Shown piece by piece: positions 7,844 to 15,156 of a stretch of DNA of 17,628 nucleotides; within the stretch, counting starts at the first letter, position 1; each line of letters opens with the position of its first letter. The stretch lies in NCBI GenBank assembly GCA_963725415.1, contig CAVRZY010000242.1, positions 1 to 17,628 on the forward strand, read 5' to 3'. Below the pieces are notes generated by a model. The model ran no database searches and was not told where the DNA came from. It saw only the letters and a program-made list of their open reading frames with translations. The position numbers were made by a program, and so were the translations under genes. The stretch comes from CAVRZY01 sp963725415 (GTDB lineage Bacteria > Acidobacteriota > Terriglobia > Bryobacterales > Bryobacteraceae).

Positions 7844-9426
7844 TTATCTTAGCGCAGGGCGGCGAATCGACCGGCGGGCGGGGTGGGGTTTGGAGGCTTT
7901 AGTGACGCTTGGGGTGGGGGTATGGGGTGGGGGGTGGTCGAGCGGTGCATCGGGTTGATTTGATGGGGGTTGGGGGTTGGGGTGGGAGTTTAATGACGCA
8001 TCCGGAGAGGGCCATGCGTCATAGCGCTTTAGTGTGAGCTGGCGGAGCTGTGTGGTGCGGGTGAATTCGACCTGGAGGCCGGCGGCGGCGGTGGCTGACT
8101 TTAAGTGTCTGGACAGCATGGTTGGGTGGGTGATGCCGACGGGTGGGAGGTCGTGCAGGAGGTCGGTGGCGGTGCCGGTCCAGGTGTGGCGGTCTTGCAT
8201 GAAGGCTTGAAGGGCATCGGTGAGCGGGTCCGGGGGCGCGGTGGAGATGGCCGAGAGAAGGGCTTCTTCGGTGAGGTCCAGAAACGGCGCGGCGGCGGCG
8301 GCCCAGGCGGCGGCTTCGGGGAGGCGCGCGGTTTGGACGTGGGTGGCGTCGATGCGGCTGAGGGCGGTGCCGAGGGCGCTGCACAGGGCGCCCATGATGC
8401 GCGGGGCCAGGGTGTCGAACTCGCGCTGGAGGTCGGATTCGGGGCGGGGTAGTTGCGGCGGCTGGAGGATGACAGTCAAGGTGCGGGCGGCGAGGTCGGG
8501 CGGAAGGCGAAGGGGACCGTTGGTGGAGAGCAGGATGGGGCGGCGGAGGGAGATGGGGAGGGGGTGGCGGTTGCCGGGTTCGTGGAGCCAGCAGCCCACG
8601 CCGGTGGCGAGGCGGCAGAGGGCGGCGGAGAGGTGGGAGGGGATCGCGGCGACGTGATCGAAGGCCAGCAGGTGGTCCTGCCAGGCGAGTTTATGCAAGT
8701 CGCGCTCGGTGTAGGGGAGCGAGTAGAGGGGTGTGGTGGAGGGATCGATGAGGGCGCGGAGGAGGCGTGCGGTGGTGGACTTGCCGGCGCCGGAGGGACC
8801 GCGCAGGACGAGGATGGGGTAAGGGCCGCCGGGGCGGAGCGCGGCGAGTAGCCAGACCAGGGTGCGGGGCCAGTCGCCGGGAGAGGCGAAGGGGATGAGC
8901 TGGCGGAGGGGGTCGAGGTCGGCGGGCGTGGCGGGGACGGGCCGCGGAAGAGGGCGGGCGCTCCGGGTGGGGCGGAAGTGGGCGTCGGACCGCTCGGTGA
9001 TCATCCAGCCCTGGGTGGAGATTTCGACGGCTTCACCGGAGCCGTCGGCGAGGTCGAGGGCGATGGAGTGGGACTCAGGCTCGAAGCCGAGGGTAGTGAG
9101 ACGGTGGCCGATGGTCCAGGGGGAGCGGCGCTGTAGAAACGGGCGCGGGTGGCGAGGGCGCTGCGGACGGTGTAGAGGTTGGCGTCGCAGGGAAACTGCT
9201 GGAAATCGCGGAGGTAGCTGAAGCGGAGCCAGTCGAACAGAAAGGGGTCGTGGATGGGGATGCAGGAGTGGCTGTGGTCGCCGCTGGGGAGGCTGACGAA
9301 GAGGTGGCCGGAGGTGGAAGGGACGGCGACGGTGGAGGCGGCGTATTCGTCTAGCAGATTGCGGAGTTCCGAGTTGGGCGCTGGGCGGCTGGGGGGCTTG
9401 TTGGAACCGGGATGGGAGTGCCTCAT
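7844..9426 (-). CDS. P-loop ATPase, primase/helicase-like, frameshifted
   Basis: A protein of about 525 residues read in two frames. The first 97 codons start at ATG 9426 (MRHSHPGSNKPPSR, later FLFDWLRFSYLRDFQQFPC and YTVRSALATRARF). The sequence then continues as LQRRSPWTIGHRLTTLG in a frame one base away. The break is at TTT (9137-9139), where one base appears to be missing. The second part has a Walker A motif (LVLRGPSGAGKSTTARLLRA), a following YTERDLHKLAW and LLAFDHVAAIPSHLSAALCR segment (Walker B-like D in AFDH), and RRPILLSTNG with a sensor-like Asn. This arrangement matches ATPases of the kind found beside phage and plasmid primases and in integrative elements. No primase domain, nuclease or integrase accompanies it here. 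The C-terminal 60 residues are Pro/His-rich and are encoded by G-rich tracts. A real function in DNA unwinding is inferred only. Confidence 0.68.
7911..7986 (+). repeat. G-rich tracts with G-quadruplex potential (downstream side)
   Basis: On the plus strand GGGGTGGGGGTATGGGG, followed by TGGGGGG (7911-7934), and a second block of four G-runs, GGGGG-TT-GGGGG-TT-GGGG-T-GGG (7965-7986), each have four runs of at least three G with loops of one to three bases, the usual G-quadruplex pattern. They lie inside the 3' end of the ATPase gene, as C-runs on its coding strand, where they encode a Pro-rich tail. Confidence 0.7.
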
Positions 9427-10080
9427 TGCACTCTAAGGATTGCATGGGGTGGGTTGGGGAGGTGGGGGTTGGAATGGGGAAGTTGTTGAGGGGGAAGCAG
9501 ATTGGGGTGGGGGAGGGGTGTCACTGGCCCGCGGCGGGGCGACGCGGGGGAGGAGGGTGGTGAGGGATGCGACGTCTGCAAATCAATTGGAAAGAGTGGC
9601 GTTGTACCGCGGATTTTAGAGCGAATGCCGCAGGCGGATCCGGGGTCCCGCCAGGTCGTTATGCGGGATCTATGTGGGATTGCTGATGAGGAGGTGGGAT
9701 GTCGGCAAGGTCCAAGGAGGTCACAGGCCATGGCCTGTCCTTCTGTAAAGCGGAAACAGACTAGGGGGGCGCTGTGTTGTTGACTTGTAGGTTCGGCAGG
9801 AGGATGATGAATAGTATCCTTGTCGCCCGCGCCAGGGTTTTTGGGGGCCAGGCGTAATGATCAACTCGACAGCGTATCGTCGGCCGCCGTTGGGGGTTTC
9901 TCCTGGCGAGCCGACGCGAAGGCTCTAAGTCATGGCAGTCAAAAGCTGTTGTGGCTCTAGCCGGAGGGCAGCATTTTTATCTTAGGCCGACCGGGTTGGA
10001 ATTCTAGGCAGGTGTGGTGAATTATGGGTTAGGGGGGGAGTTGGGAGACCGCAATAATATCGGGTTGGGAGGAATTCAAA
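9427..10080. other. Gene-poor region between the ATPase gene and the first cassette
   Basis: No open frame here looks like a protein. Frames of 90-100 codons exist on both strands but have Pro/Arg-rich, low-complexity products that follow the G-rich bias. The left end holds the G-rich tracts. The right end holds GGGAGG (10067-10072), the ribosome site of the DUF5343 gene, eight bases before its GTG. I looked here for the left boundary of the cassette array (an attI or attC with a GTTRRRY core) and found only weak GTTGGGG/GTTAGGG matches without paired arms. The true boundary therefore remains undefined. Confidence 0.5.
9446..9518 (+). repeat. G-rich tracts with G-quadruplex potential (upstream side)
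   Basis: GGGG-T-GGG-TT-GGGG-AGGT-GGGGG (9446-9468) and GGGG-T-GGGGG-A-GGGG (9504-9518) lie directly upstream of the ATPase gene start on the plus strand. The first block meets the four-run G-quadruplex pattern by itself. The tracts resemble those at the other end of the same gene. Confidence 0.65.
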
Positions 10081-10707
10081 GTGGCATTGATGAGCGCCTA
10101 CCTTGTGACAACGAAGAACGCGGGGGGGTTCTTCAACGCGATTCAGGGTGCCAAAGCTCCCGTGGGCTTTACGAACAAGTTCCTGAAGGATCTTGACTTC
10201 GCGAGTAGCAACGACCGGTTGTTCATCGGGGTGCTTAAGGGTCTCGGTTTCCTGGACGAGAACGGCACGCCGACGGAGAGGTACTTCGCATTCCTGGACC
10301 ATTCGCAGTCCGGTCGGGTGTTGGCAGACGCCGTCCGAGAGGCTTACGACGAGCTGTTCGCGCTCAATCGCAATGCTCAGGACATGACCGTCGATGAAGT
10401 GAAGGGCAAGTTTAGAAGTCTCACTCAAGGGCAGAAGTCGGAGAATGTGGTCGGTTGGATGGCCAACACCTTCGAGGCGCTTTCCGGGTTGGCCGACTGG
10501 TCTGCACCAGCGGTGCCGCCAGAGCACCCGCCGCCCGATCAGCCCAAGGCCACCGCGGCGCTTCCGCCTGCACCTCCGCTGACCGAGGCTCGAAGTGCTG
10601 CGCGAGAACTCGAACTGCATTACAACATCCAGTTGATCCTTCCCGAGTCAAGAGATCAGGCGGTCTACGACGCCCTTTTCTCAAGCTTGCGGCGTCACCT
10701 GCTGTAG
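10081..10707 (+). CDS. DUF5343 domain protein
   Basis: A 208-residue soluble protein. The start is GTG at 10081 because GGGAGG lies eight bases upstream; the ATG at 10090 would be too far from it. The N-terminal 120 residues contain FFNAIQGAKAPVGFTNKFLK, DLDFASSNDRLFIGVLKGLG and FLDENGTPTERYFAFLD, the typical pattern of DUF5343, which resembles a winged-helix or SAM-like DNA-binding fold. After a Pro/Ala-rich linker (about 140-170) a short C-terminal segment, LELHYNIQLILPESRDQAVY, and DALFSSLRRHLL complete the usual architecture. The family has no established biochemical role. The HEPN gene starts two bases after its stop, so the two are translated together, and the pair forms the first integron-type cassette. 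A regulatory or antitoxin-like role for this protein is inferred from the pairing only. Confidence 0.85.
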   Translation: MALMSAYLVTTKNAGGFFNAIQGAKAPVGFTNKFLKDLDFASSNDRLFIGVLKGLGFLDENGTPTERYFAFLDHSQSGRVLADAVREAYDELFALNRNAQDMTVDEVKGKFRSLTQGQKSENVVGWMANTFEALSGLADWSAPAVPPEHPPPDQPKATAALPPAPPLTEARSAARELELHYNIQLILPESRDQAVYDALFSSLRRHLL

Positions 10708-10709
10708 CC

Positions 10710-11285
10710 ATGAGTCGGACAGACGAGCTGTACGCCTTTGCCTATCGTGGTCTCCTTGCTCGGCAGGCCGCGGCCGACCTTGATGAACCAAGCGGCAGCC
10801 ATTCGAAGGTCGATCGCATCGCTTCACGGCTTCCTCTACGACTGATGGACGACGCTGTTATCGCGGCCGCCCAGGAAATGGCGGTTGTTTACACGGCCAT
10901 TGCGGCGTTCGAGAACGCTGCGCGGGAGTTCGTCGAGAAACGGCTCATTGAAGAAGTTGGCAGTGACTGGTGGGAACAGTGCGTTCCCGAGAAACGTCGC
11001 CAGAAAGCAGAGTCGCGCCGTGACGAAGAGAATCGAATTCGCTGGCACGCGAAACGAGGAGATTCGCTCCTTCAGTACACTGAGCTGGAGGACCTATCTG
11101 CAATCATTGTAACGAACCACGAACGCTTTGTTGCGATCATTCAGGACCCGGAGTGGCTCAAGCAGATCTTCAAGACGGTCGAGCGATCACGGAACATCAT
11201 CATGCACAGTGGTTATCTGGAAGCGGAAGACATCGAGCGACTGGGCATGGCGCTTCGTGACTGGCTGACTCAGGTGGGCGGCTAA
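10710..11285 (+). CDS. Swt1-type HEPN domain protein (putative RNase)
   Basis: A 191-residue protein with a HEPN fold of the Swt1-like type. The open frame extends upstream, but the ATG at 10710, two bases after the DUF5343 stop, is the natural start. The region 60-190 contains YTAIAAFENAAREFVEKRL, then LLQYTELEDLSAIIVTNHERF and the HEPN catalytic signature R-X4-H as Arg161-Asn-Ile-Ile-Met-His166 in VERSRNIIMHSGYL. HEPN proteins with this motif are commonly metal-independent ribonucleases used in toxin-antitoxin, abortive infection and RNA-processing systems. No own ribosome site is seen, so translation is probably coupled to DUF5343. Its TAA stop (11283-11285) lies inside the R'' box of the first attC site, a common arrangement in gene cassettes. 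RNase activity is predicted from the motif, not shown. Confidence 0.82.
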   Translation: MSRTDELYAFAYRGLLARQAAADLDEPSGSHSKVDRIASRLPLRLMDDAVIAAAQEMAVVYTAIAAFENAAREFVEKRLIEEVGSDWWEQCVPEKRRQKAESRRDEENRIRWHAKRGDSLLQYTELEDLSAIIVTNHERFVAIIQDPEWLKQIFKTVERSRNIIMHSGYLEAEDIERLGMALRDWLTQVGG

Positions 11286-11344
11286 CGAGGCGCTGCAGGC
11301 GACGGCCCAAAGCAGGCCGCGCCTGAGTGCCGGGGTCGTTAGGC
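11279..11344 (+). other. attC-like recombination site 1 (integron cassette boundary)
   Basis: The site runs from GGCTAACGA (R'') to TCGTTAGGC (R', with the GTTAGGC core at 11338-11344). The arms pair as TAACGA with TCGTTA, then CAGGCGACGGCC with GGCCGCGCCTG, leaving one extrahelical A in the 5' arm. The unpaired spacer, the short loop CAAAGCA and the extrahelical base are the structural signs by which integrases recognise folded attC bottom strands. It lies exactly at the end of the HEPN gene. Confidence 0.85.
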
Positions 11345-11384
11345 GCACAGAAGACGGTGCGGCGAAGGACAGGAGGCACCCGAG

Positions 11385-12307
11385 ATGCACGTCATTTCGA
11401 TGATGAACTACAAGGGGGGCGTCGGCAAGACTACCCTTACGGGCAACCTCGCTGCTGGCCTAGCGGTGGGCGGTCGGTCCGTCTTGATGATCGATGTTGA
11501 TCCTCAGGCCAGTCTGACCTTCTCGTTCGTAAGGCCCGACGAGTGGCAGCAGAAGCTTGCCGCCTCTCGGACGATCAAGACTTGGTTCGATTCATTCGCG
11601 ATGGGATCTCCCATCCCGTTACATTCCCTCGTGGTCGCTCCGGAACAAGTTCGATCGCAGCTTCGAGACGGGGGAAAGCTCGATCTCATAGCCTCCCATT
11701 TGGGTCTGATCAACGTTGACCTTGAGTTGGCGGCGGAGCTGGGGGAGCTTCTCTCAGGCAGACGAAGATGAAGTACTTGCGTGTGCACAGTCGGCTCCGG
11801 AAGGCGCTTCGTGGAGCCGAGTTCACTGGATATGACCTCGTCGTGATTGACTGCCCGCCCAATTTCAACGTGGTAACCAAGAGCGCAATTGTCGCCAGCG
11901 ACTCGATCCTGATTCCAGCCAAGGCGGATTACCTCTCCACCCTCGGCATCGACTACCTGCATAGGAACCTCAGCCAACTCGTCCGAGAGTTCAACGAATA
12001 CAGCAAGGTGGACGGCGATCCGAATGCGGAGCAAATCTCGCCAAGCGTTCTGGGAGTCGTGTTCACCATGACCCAGTTCTACGGCGGTCAGGCCATTAGC
12101 GCGTTGCGCCCGTTCATCGACCAGACACGCAAACTAGGCATTCCGGTGTTCGACTGCCAGTTGCGGGAGAACAAGACAATCTTCGCTGATGCCCCGCAGT
12201 ATGGCATCCCCGTTATCCTGCAGTCTCCGAGCGGCAGCACTTACCGCGATGTTGTCGCCGAGCTCCGGCGATTCGTCTCAGAATTCGTAGCAAAGATGGG
12301 CATGTGA
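11385..12307 (+). CDS. ParA-type (MinD/ParA) ATPase, frameshifted
   Basis: A ParA-family ATPase of about 307 residues. The first part, MHVISMMNYKGGVGKTTL, carries the deviant Walker A motif KGGVGKTT (residues 10-17), followed by the A' motif VLMIDVDPQASLT. The second part, KYLRVHSRLRKALRGAEF, carries the Walker B-like YDLVVIDCPPNFN, then AKADYLSTLGIDYLHRNLSQ and the C-terminal helices. A stop (TGA at 11769-11771) separates the two parts. Adding one G to the GGGGG at 11741-11745 gives AAELGGASLRQTKMKYLRVH, which joins them perfectly, so this is one gene with a one-base shift. ParA proteins move or position DNA or protein cargo using ATP-dependent binding to DNA. In a cassette without a partition site it is an orphan, with only the following 139-residue gene as a possible partner. 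Unusually large cargo for an integron cassette. Confidence 0.85.
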
Positions 12308-12314
12308 GGTCGTC

Positions 12315-12734
12315 ATGCAGACGCAACACCAGCTGGTTGTGCTGCTGCTCCGGCAATTCATGGAAGGGGTACAGAGACTGTCCGAGCAGGATATCGAGGC
12401 TCTGCTCGCCGGTAAAGGAAGGCTTTCGGTTAGCGTCGACACAGCGCCTGCCATGAAGCAACGAGGGCGCCGGACGACTGCCGCCGCCGTCGTGGAGCCA
12501 ACCGTGATCCGAGACACGCTAAGGTCCGCGGCGTCGCGGGAGGAAGGCGTCGAATACCTCCGAGCGGTCGCTGGCAGTAAGGCCGCGGTGCAACGGCTTG
12601 CTCGCTTTCTTGATCTTCCCGTGCGCCGGGGCGAGACAGTGGATAGGCTGCGGGAGAAGATCATCGAGGCGACGATTGGCTTTCGCCTTCGGTCCCAAGC
12701 AATTCGGGGCAGCACGGCCGCGGAGGAACCGTAG
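12315..12734 (+). CDS. Small hypothetical protein, probable partner of the ParA-type ATPase
   Basis: A 139-residue protein, start ATG at 12315, with GAGGT (12307-12311) just upstream and overlapping the end of the ParA-type gene, so the two form an operon. I do not recognise a named family. The N-terminal part (QLVVLLLRQFMEGVQRLSEQ, then DIEALLAGKGRLSV) is helical. A basic linker, KQRGRRTTAAAVV, follows, and the C-terminal part (VEYLRAVAGSKAAVQRLARF, then LDLPVRRGETVDRLREKIIE and FRLRSQAI) looks like a SAP- or helix-hairpin-type DNA-binding region. By position it stands where a ParB or an ATPase-activating partner would be, but it shows no ParB nuclease or CTPase motif. Its stop is 19 bases before attC-like site 2. 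Confidence 0.7.
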   Translation: MQTQHQLVVLLLRQFMEGVQRLSEQDIEALLAGKGRLSVSVDTAPAMKQRGRRTTAAAVVEPTVIRDTLRSAASREEGVEYLRAVAGSKAAVQRLARFLDLPVRRGETVDRLREKIIEATIGFRLRSQAIRGSTAAEEP

Positions 12735-12753
12735 TCCACATGCCCGCTCTGAC

Positions 12754-12857
12754 GCCTAACACGCGCGTGCACCCGCCGGACCGCTCCGCTTTGAGCTGGT
12801 GGTCGTGGCCACGGGCCGTGCTGCTCTGCGGCCTGCGGGTGACGCGCAGCGTTATAC
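12754..12857 (+). other. attC-like recombination site 2 (integron cassette boundary)
   Basis: GCCTAAC (12754-12760) is the R'' box and GTTATAC (12851-12857) the R' core. The inner arms GCGCGTGCACCCGC and GCGGGTGACGCGC pair completely except for one extrahelical G in the 5' arm. The loop of about 60 bases is long and could fold further. The R' box deviates by one base from GTTRRRY. The paired arms and their position behind the ParA-type operon make the call reliable. Confidence 0.85.
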
Positions 12858-12863
12858 GGACAG

Positions 12864-12884
12864 GATCCGAAGAAAACTCGGATC
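12864..12884 (+). promoter_or_regulatory. Perfect inverted repeat upstream of the radical SAM gene
   Basis: GATCCGA (12864-12870) and TCGGATC (12878-12884) form a perfect 7-bp inverted repeat around a seven-base spacer, seven bases after attC-like site 2 and about 140 bases upstream of the maturase gene. It could be an operator or a small hairpin in the leader. No T-tract follows and no convincing -35/-10 pair was assigned. Confidence 0.35.
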
Positions 12885-13020
12885 ACTCTTCATCGGGGTC
12901 GTTGCGGCTTTTCGGTGCTGATCGTGGCGTCCCCATGCTTCGCACGGTCTCGGTAGGTCGAAATAACTCCATGATGTTTCGGTCAGTTTCGACGGCCATT
13001 GGCATCCAGGAGAAACAGCC

Positions 13021-14453
13021 ATGCACATCACCGATGAAACGAAACTGGTGCGGTCGCCACATCTGGTGATGCTGCACCAGGGCCAGGAGTACGTCGTGTA
13101 CCACTCACTCGTCGGACACCCGACCGTGCTGAACGAACAGGGCCTGGAGGTCCTGAATCTGTTCAACGCGCCGCACTCCATCGCAGACATCCGGAAGCGC
13201 TACTCGGTGCCGGGACTCCGGCGCTGGCTCCGTGTACTCACGGATTCGCGTTTTCTCGTTCGCCGTGGCACGAACGAACGAGCTGCCATCAGCCGTACAG
13301 TCCGACGAGGCATCGCCCGCATCTCTGAGGGAACAACCTCGTGTCGCTCGGACTCATTCTGGACGAAGCGTGCAACTTCGACTGCTCGTACTGCGTCTCG
13401 AAGAAGCTGCTCCGCGCATCCGAGCGGAGCGGCACGAGTTTTCAGAAGATGCCCTGGTCGGTCGTGTAGCGCGCGATCGACGCGTTCATCCGCTTCGCTC
13501 GGAAGAAGCACCACCGGGAAATCGAGGTCTACTTTGGGGGGAGTGAGCCACTCCTCAATTGGGACGTGCTCCGAGGAAGCATCGAGTACTGCCTGGAGAC
13601 CTACGGTCGAGAGTTCGCGTTCCGGTTCTCGACGAACACCAACTCCTCTCTGATCGATGCGGAGCGCGCGAAGTACCTCGCGAAGCGCAACGTCACGATC
13701 ACGTCTAGTCTCGACGGGCTGCAGCGAACGAACGATTCTGTCCGCACGCAGCTCTCTGGGCGCGGCACCTTCGCACGCATCATTGCAGGCTGGGACCACC
13801 TCGGGAAGGCGCGGAAGCCGGTACGATGGTTCAGCCTCACGCTCACGGACAAGAACATCGACACGATCGACACATCGTTCTTCGACTTCCTCAAATCGAG
13901 GGGCATTACCTCATGCACGATTGAGCCAGATCTCATCGCGCCGCTCACGCGCCAGCCCGAGCACGTCGTCGCAGCGCTCCTCCGCTTCCGAGCGTGGGGC
14001 GAGGAGCGGAAGGTGAAGGTCGGTGGGATGTGGGACAAACCCTTCAACAACCTGTTTCCATCCGATCCCCGCCCGAACCTGTTCAACTGCTCCGCGTTCA
14101 CTGGACGCGGGATCTCGGTCCTTCCGTCTGGAGAGCTCGTCTCGTGCTCCTACAGCGCAACGAAGCTCGGGACGATCGGAGATTTCGAGGGCATGTTCCG
14201 CTTGCCGGCCTTCCAGGCGTTCACTGCCTCTCGCGCTGCCGGCAACATCGAGGCGTGTCGCGGGTGCGAGATTGAGGGACAATGCATGGGCGGGTGCTAC
14301 CTGACGCCGGAGTACGGTCAGTACATCGGCTCGCAGGCAGCATTCGACTACCGATGCGCACTCTACAAGCTCGCAACCCGCGCTTTGCTACTCCAAACGG
14401 CAGTCGACGAATCTTCGTCGACAATTCCGCCAACGAAGGAGGTGAGAGCATGA
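13021..14453 (+). CDS. Radical SAM/SPASM peptide maturase with N-terminal RRE-like domain, frameshift and in-frame TAG
   Basis: A maturase of about 477 residues. AGGAGA (13008-13013) precedes the ATG. The N-terminal 100 residues (HLVMLHQGQEYVVYHSLVGH, then VLNLFNAPHSIADIRKRY) resemble a PqqD-like winged-helix precursor-recognition domain. The radical SAM motif follows as C-N-F-D-C-S-Y-C (CX3CX2C, cysteine codons at 13371, 13383 and 13392), then YFGGSEPLLNW. At the C-terminus is a full SPASM cluster domain: Cys at LFNCSAF and LVSCSYS, then CRGCEIEGQCMGGC (CX2CX5CX3C) and YRC. Such enzymes install thioether, C-C or epimer changes in small peptides. Two lesions interrupt it: one G is missing at GGG 13329-13331 (adding it restores ISEGNNLVSLGLILDEACN), and codon 13467-13469 is TAG where CAG would read VVQRAIDAF. 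The stop overlaps the peptide gene (ATGA). Confidence 0.88.
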
Positions 14454-14560
14454 AGAAGGTCGTCATCCAGCGAGTTTCTGTGAAGAAACTGCGGGGACCA
14501 CGGCGGCCGAAGGGCGCCGTCGCGATGAACCCACAGTGCCGCTCTGGTGGTTGCTGCTAG
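14450..14560 (+). CDS. Candidate RiPP precursor peptide with C-terminal three-cysteine tail
   Basis: A 36-residue peptide whose ATG overlaps the TGA of the maturase gene (ATGA) and is preceded by the near-perfect Shine-Dalgarno AAGGAGGTGA (14436-14445). It begins MKKVVIQRVSVKK, has a middle LRGPRRPKGAVAM and ends NPQCRSGGCC. It has ten Lys/Arg and no Asp/Glu, so it is strongly cationic, and its only three Cys (30, 35, 36) are in the last seven residues. Position directly after a radical SAM/SPASM enzyme with a recognition domain is the classic layout for a ribosomally made, post-translationally modified peptide. The cysteines are the likely modification sites, for example as thioethers. No double-Gly leader, protease or exporter gene is nearby. 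The strong ribosome site suggests it is made in excess over the enzyme. I know no named precursor family with this tail. Confidence 0.8.
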   Translation: MKKVVIQRVSVKKLRGPRRPKGAVAMNPQCRSGGCC

Positions 14561-14579
14561 CGCAGCCCCACATCTGACG

Positions 14580-14621
14580 AAGGCCGCTTGCTTGTACGTT
14601 CGCACGAGCAAGCGGCCTTTT
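14580..14621 (+). terminator. Rho-independent terminator after the peptide gene
   Basis: A 16-bp stem, AAGGCCGCTTGCTTGT (14580-14595) with ACGAGCAAGCGGCCTT (14604-14619), contains one G-U pair and an eight-base loop, followed by a short TTTT (14618-14621). It lies 19 bases after the peptide stop and closes the maturase-peptide operon inside the cassette. The stem is long and strong but the T-tract is short. Confidence 0.88.
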
Positions 14622-15071
14622 CCGGATGGATCATGAGCTGGGCACCTTACTCTCTGGATGCTTCTGCGCGAGCGCCTTCCGCCTGAAGCAGAAGAGCACA
14701 AAGAGAAGTGCGAGTCGAAACGGTGGGACGCGTTCGGGCGTTTCGATCTCGGGCGCGACAACAGGCAAAGAGCAAGAGCATCTGGCTGCTGCGGCCATCG
14801 GGGTCATTTGGGTCATGTTGGCGTCGAGTTCGTAGCCATCGCCGGTGTTCGGGTAGCGGCGCGCGCGCGTGCGTTGTTGGACACCGTCGGTTCTTGCATC
14901 GATCCACCGCGGGAGGCCAAGCCGTCGCCGGTGGTCGCGCCGAGGGGCTGGGCAACGGTGAACGTTCTGGCGTCGTCACGGTTTCGTTGGTGTCGCGCCG
15001 CTTTGGGGGTTGTTCGAATCGCCGGGGCCATCGCGCGCGTTTCGATTTGGCGAGGGCTCATTTGCGGGGCC
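14622..15071. other. Gene-poor 3' part of the radical SAM cassette
   Basis: About 450 bases between the terminator and attC-like site 3. Open frames of 60-140 codons exist on both strands, the best being ATG 14626-14835 on the plus strand. Their products are rich in Arg, Ala and Ser, have no recognisable motif and lack clear ribosome sites, so none is called. A GTTGGAC near 14875 resembles an R' core but has no matching upstream arm. Confidence 0.45.
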
Positions 15072-15156
15072 GTATAACACGCGAATGGAGCCGGCGCGCC
15101 CGACGGTCTTGTGCGATCCTGTCGCCGGGGCGCGCGGCTCATTCGCAGCGTTAGGC
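15072..15156 (+). other. attC-like recombination site 3 (integron cassette boundary)
   Basis: R'' is GTATAAC (15072-15078) and R' is GTTAGGC (15150-15156). The arms GCGAATGGAGCCGGCGCGCC and GGCGCGCGGCTCATTCGC pair along their whole length with two extrahelical G residues in the 5' arm. This is the best structured of the four sites and ends the radical SAM cassette. Confidence 0.9.

Noticed and set aside
9780..9817. TTGACT and TAGTAT as a promoter for the DUF5343 gene
   Set aside because: The spacing of 26 bases is far too long for a sigma-70 promoter.
9840..10080. Left-end attI or attC of the array
   Set aside because: Only GTTGGGG, GTTAGGG and GTTGGGA strings occur; they lack the final pyrimidine and have no paired arms.
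11741..12307. Two separate overlapping genes (ATGA) instead of one ParA-type gene
   Set aside because: Each half lacks part of the ParA fold and one added G joins them into a normal full-length protein.
13467..13469. TAG as a recoded amino acid (for example pyrrolysine) in the maturase
   Set aside because: No pyrrolysine genes or special context are seen, and a C-to-T change from CAG (Gln) explains it more simply.
14860..14881. GTTGGAC core resembling an attC R' box inside the radical SAM cassette
   Set aside because: No upstream arm pairs with its flanks beyond a few bases, unlike the four called sites.
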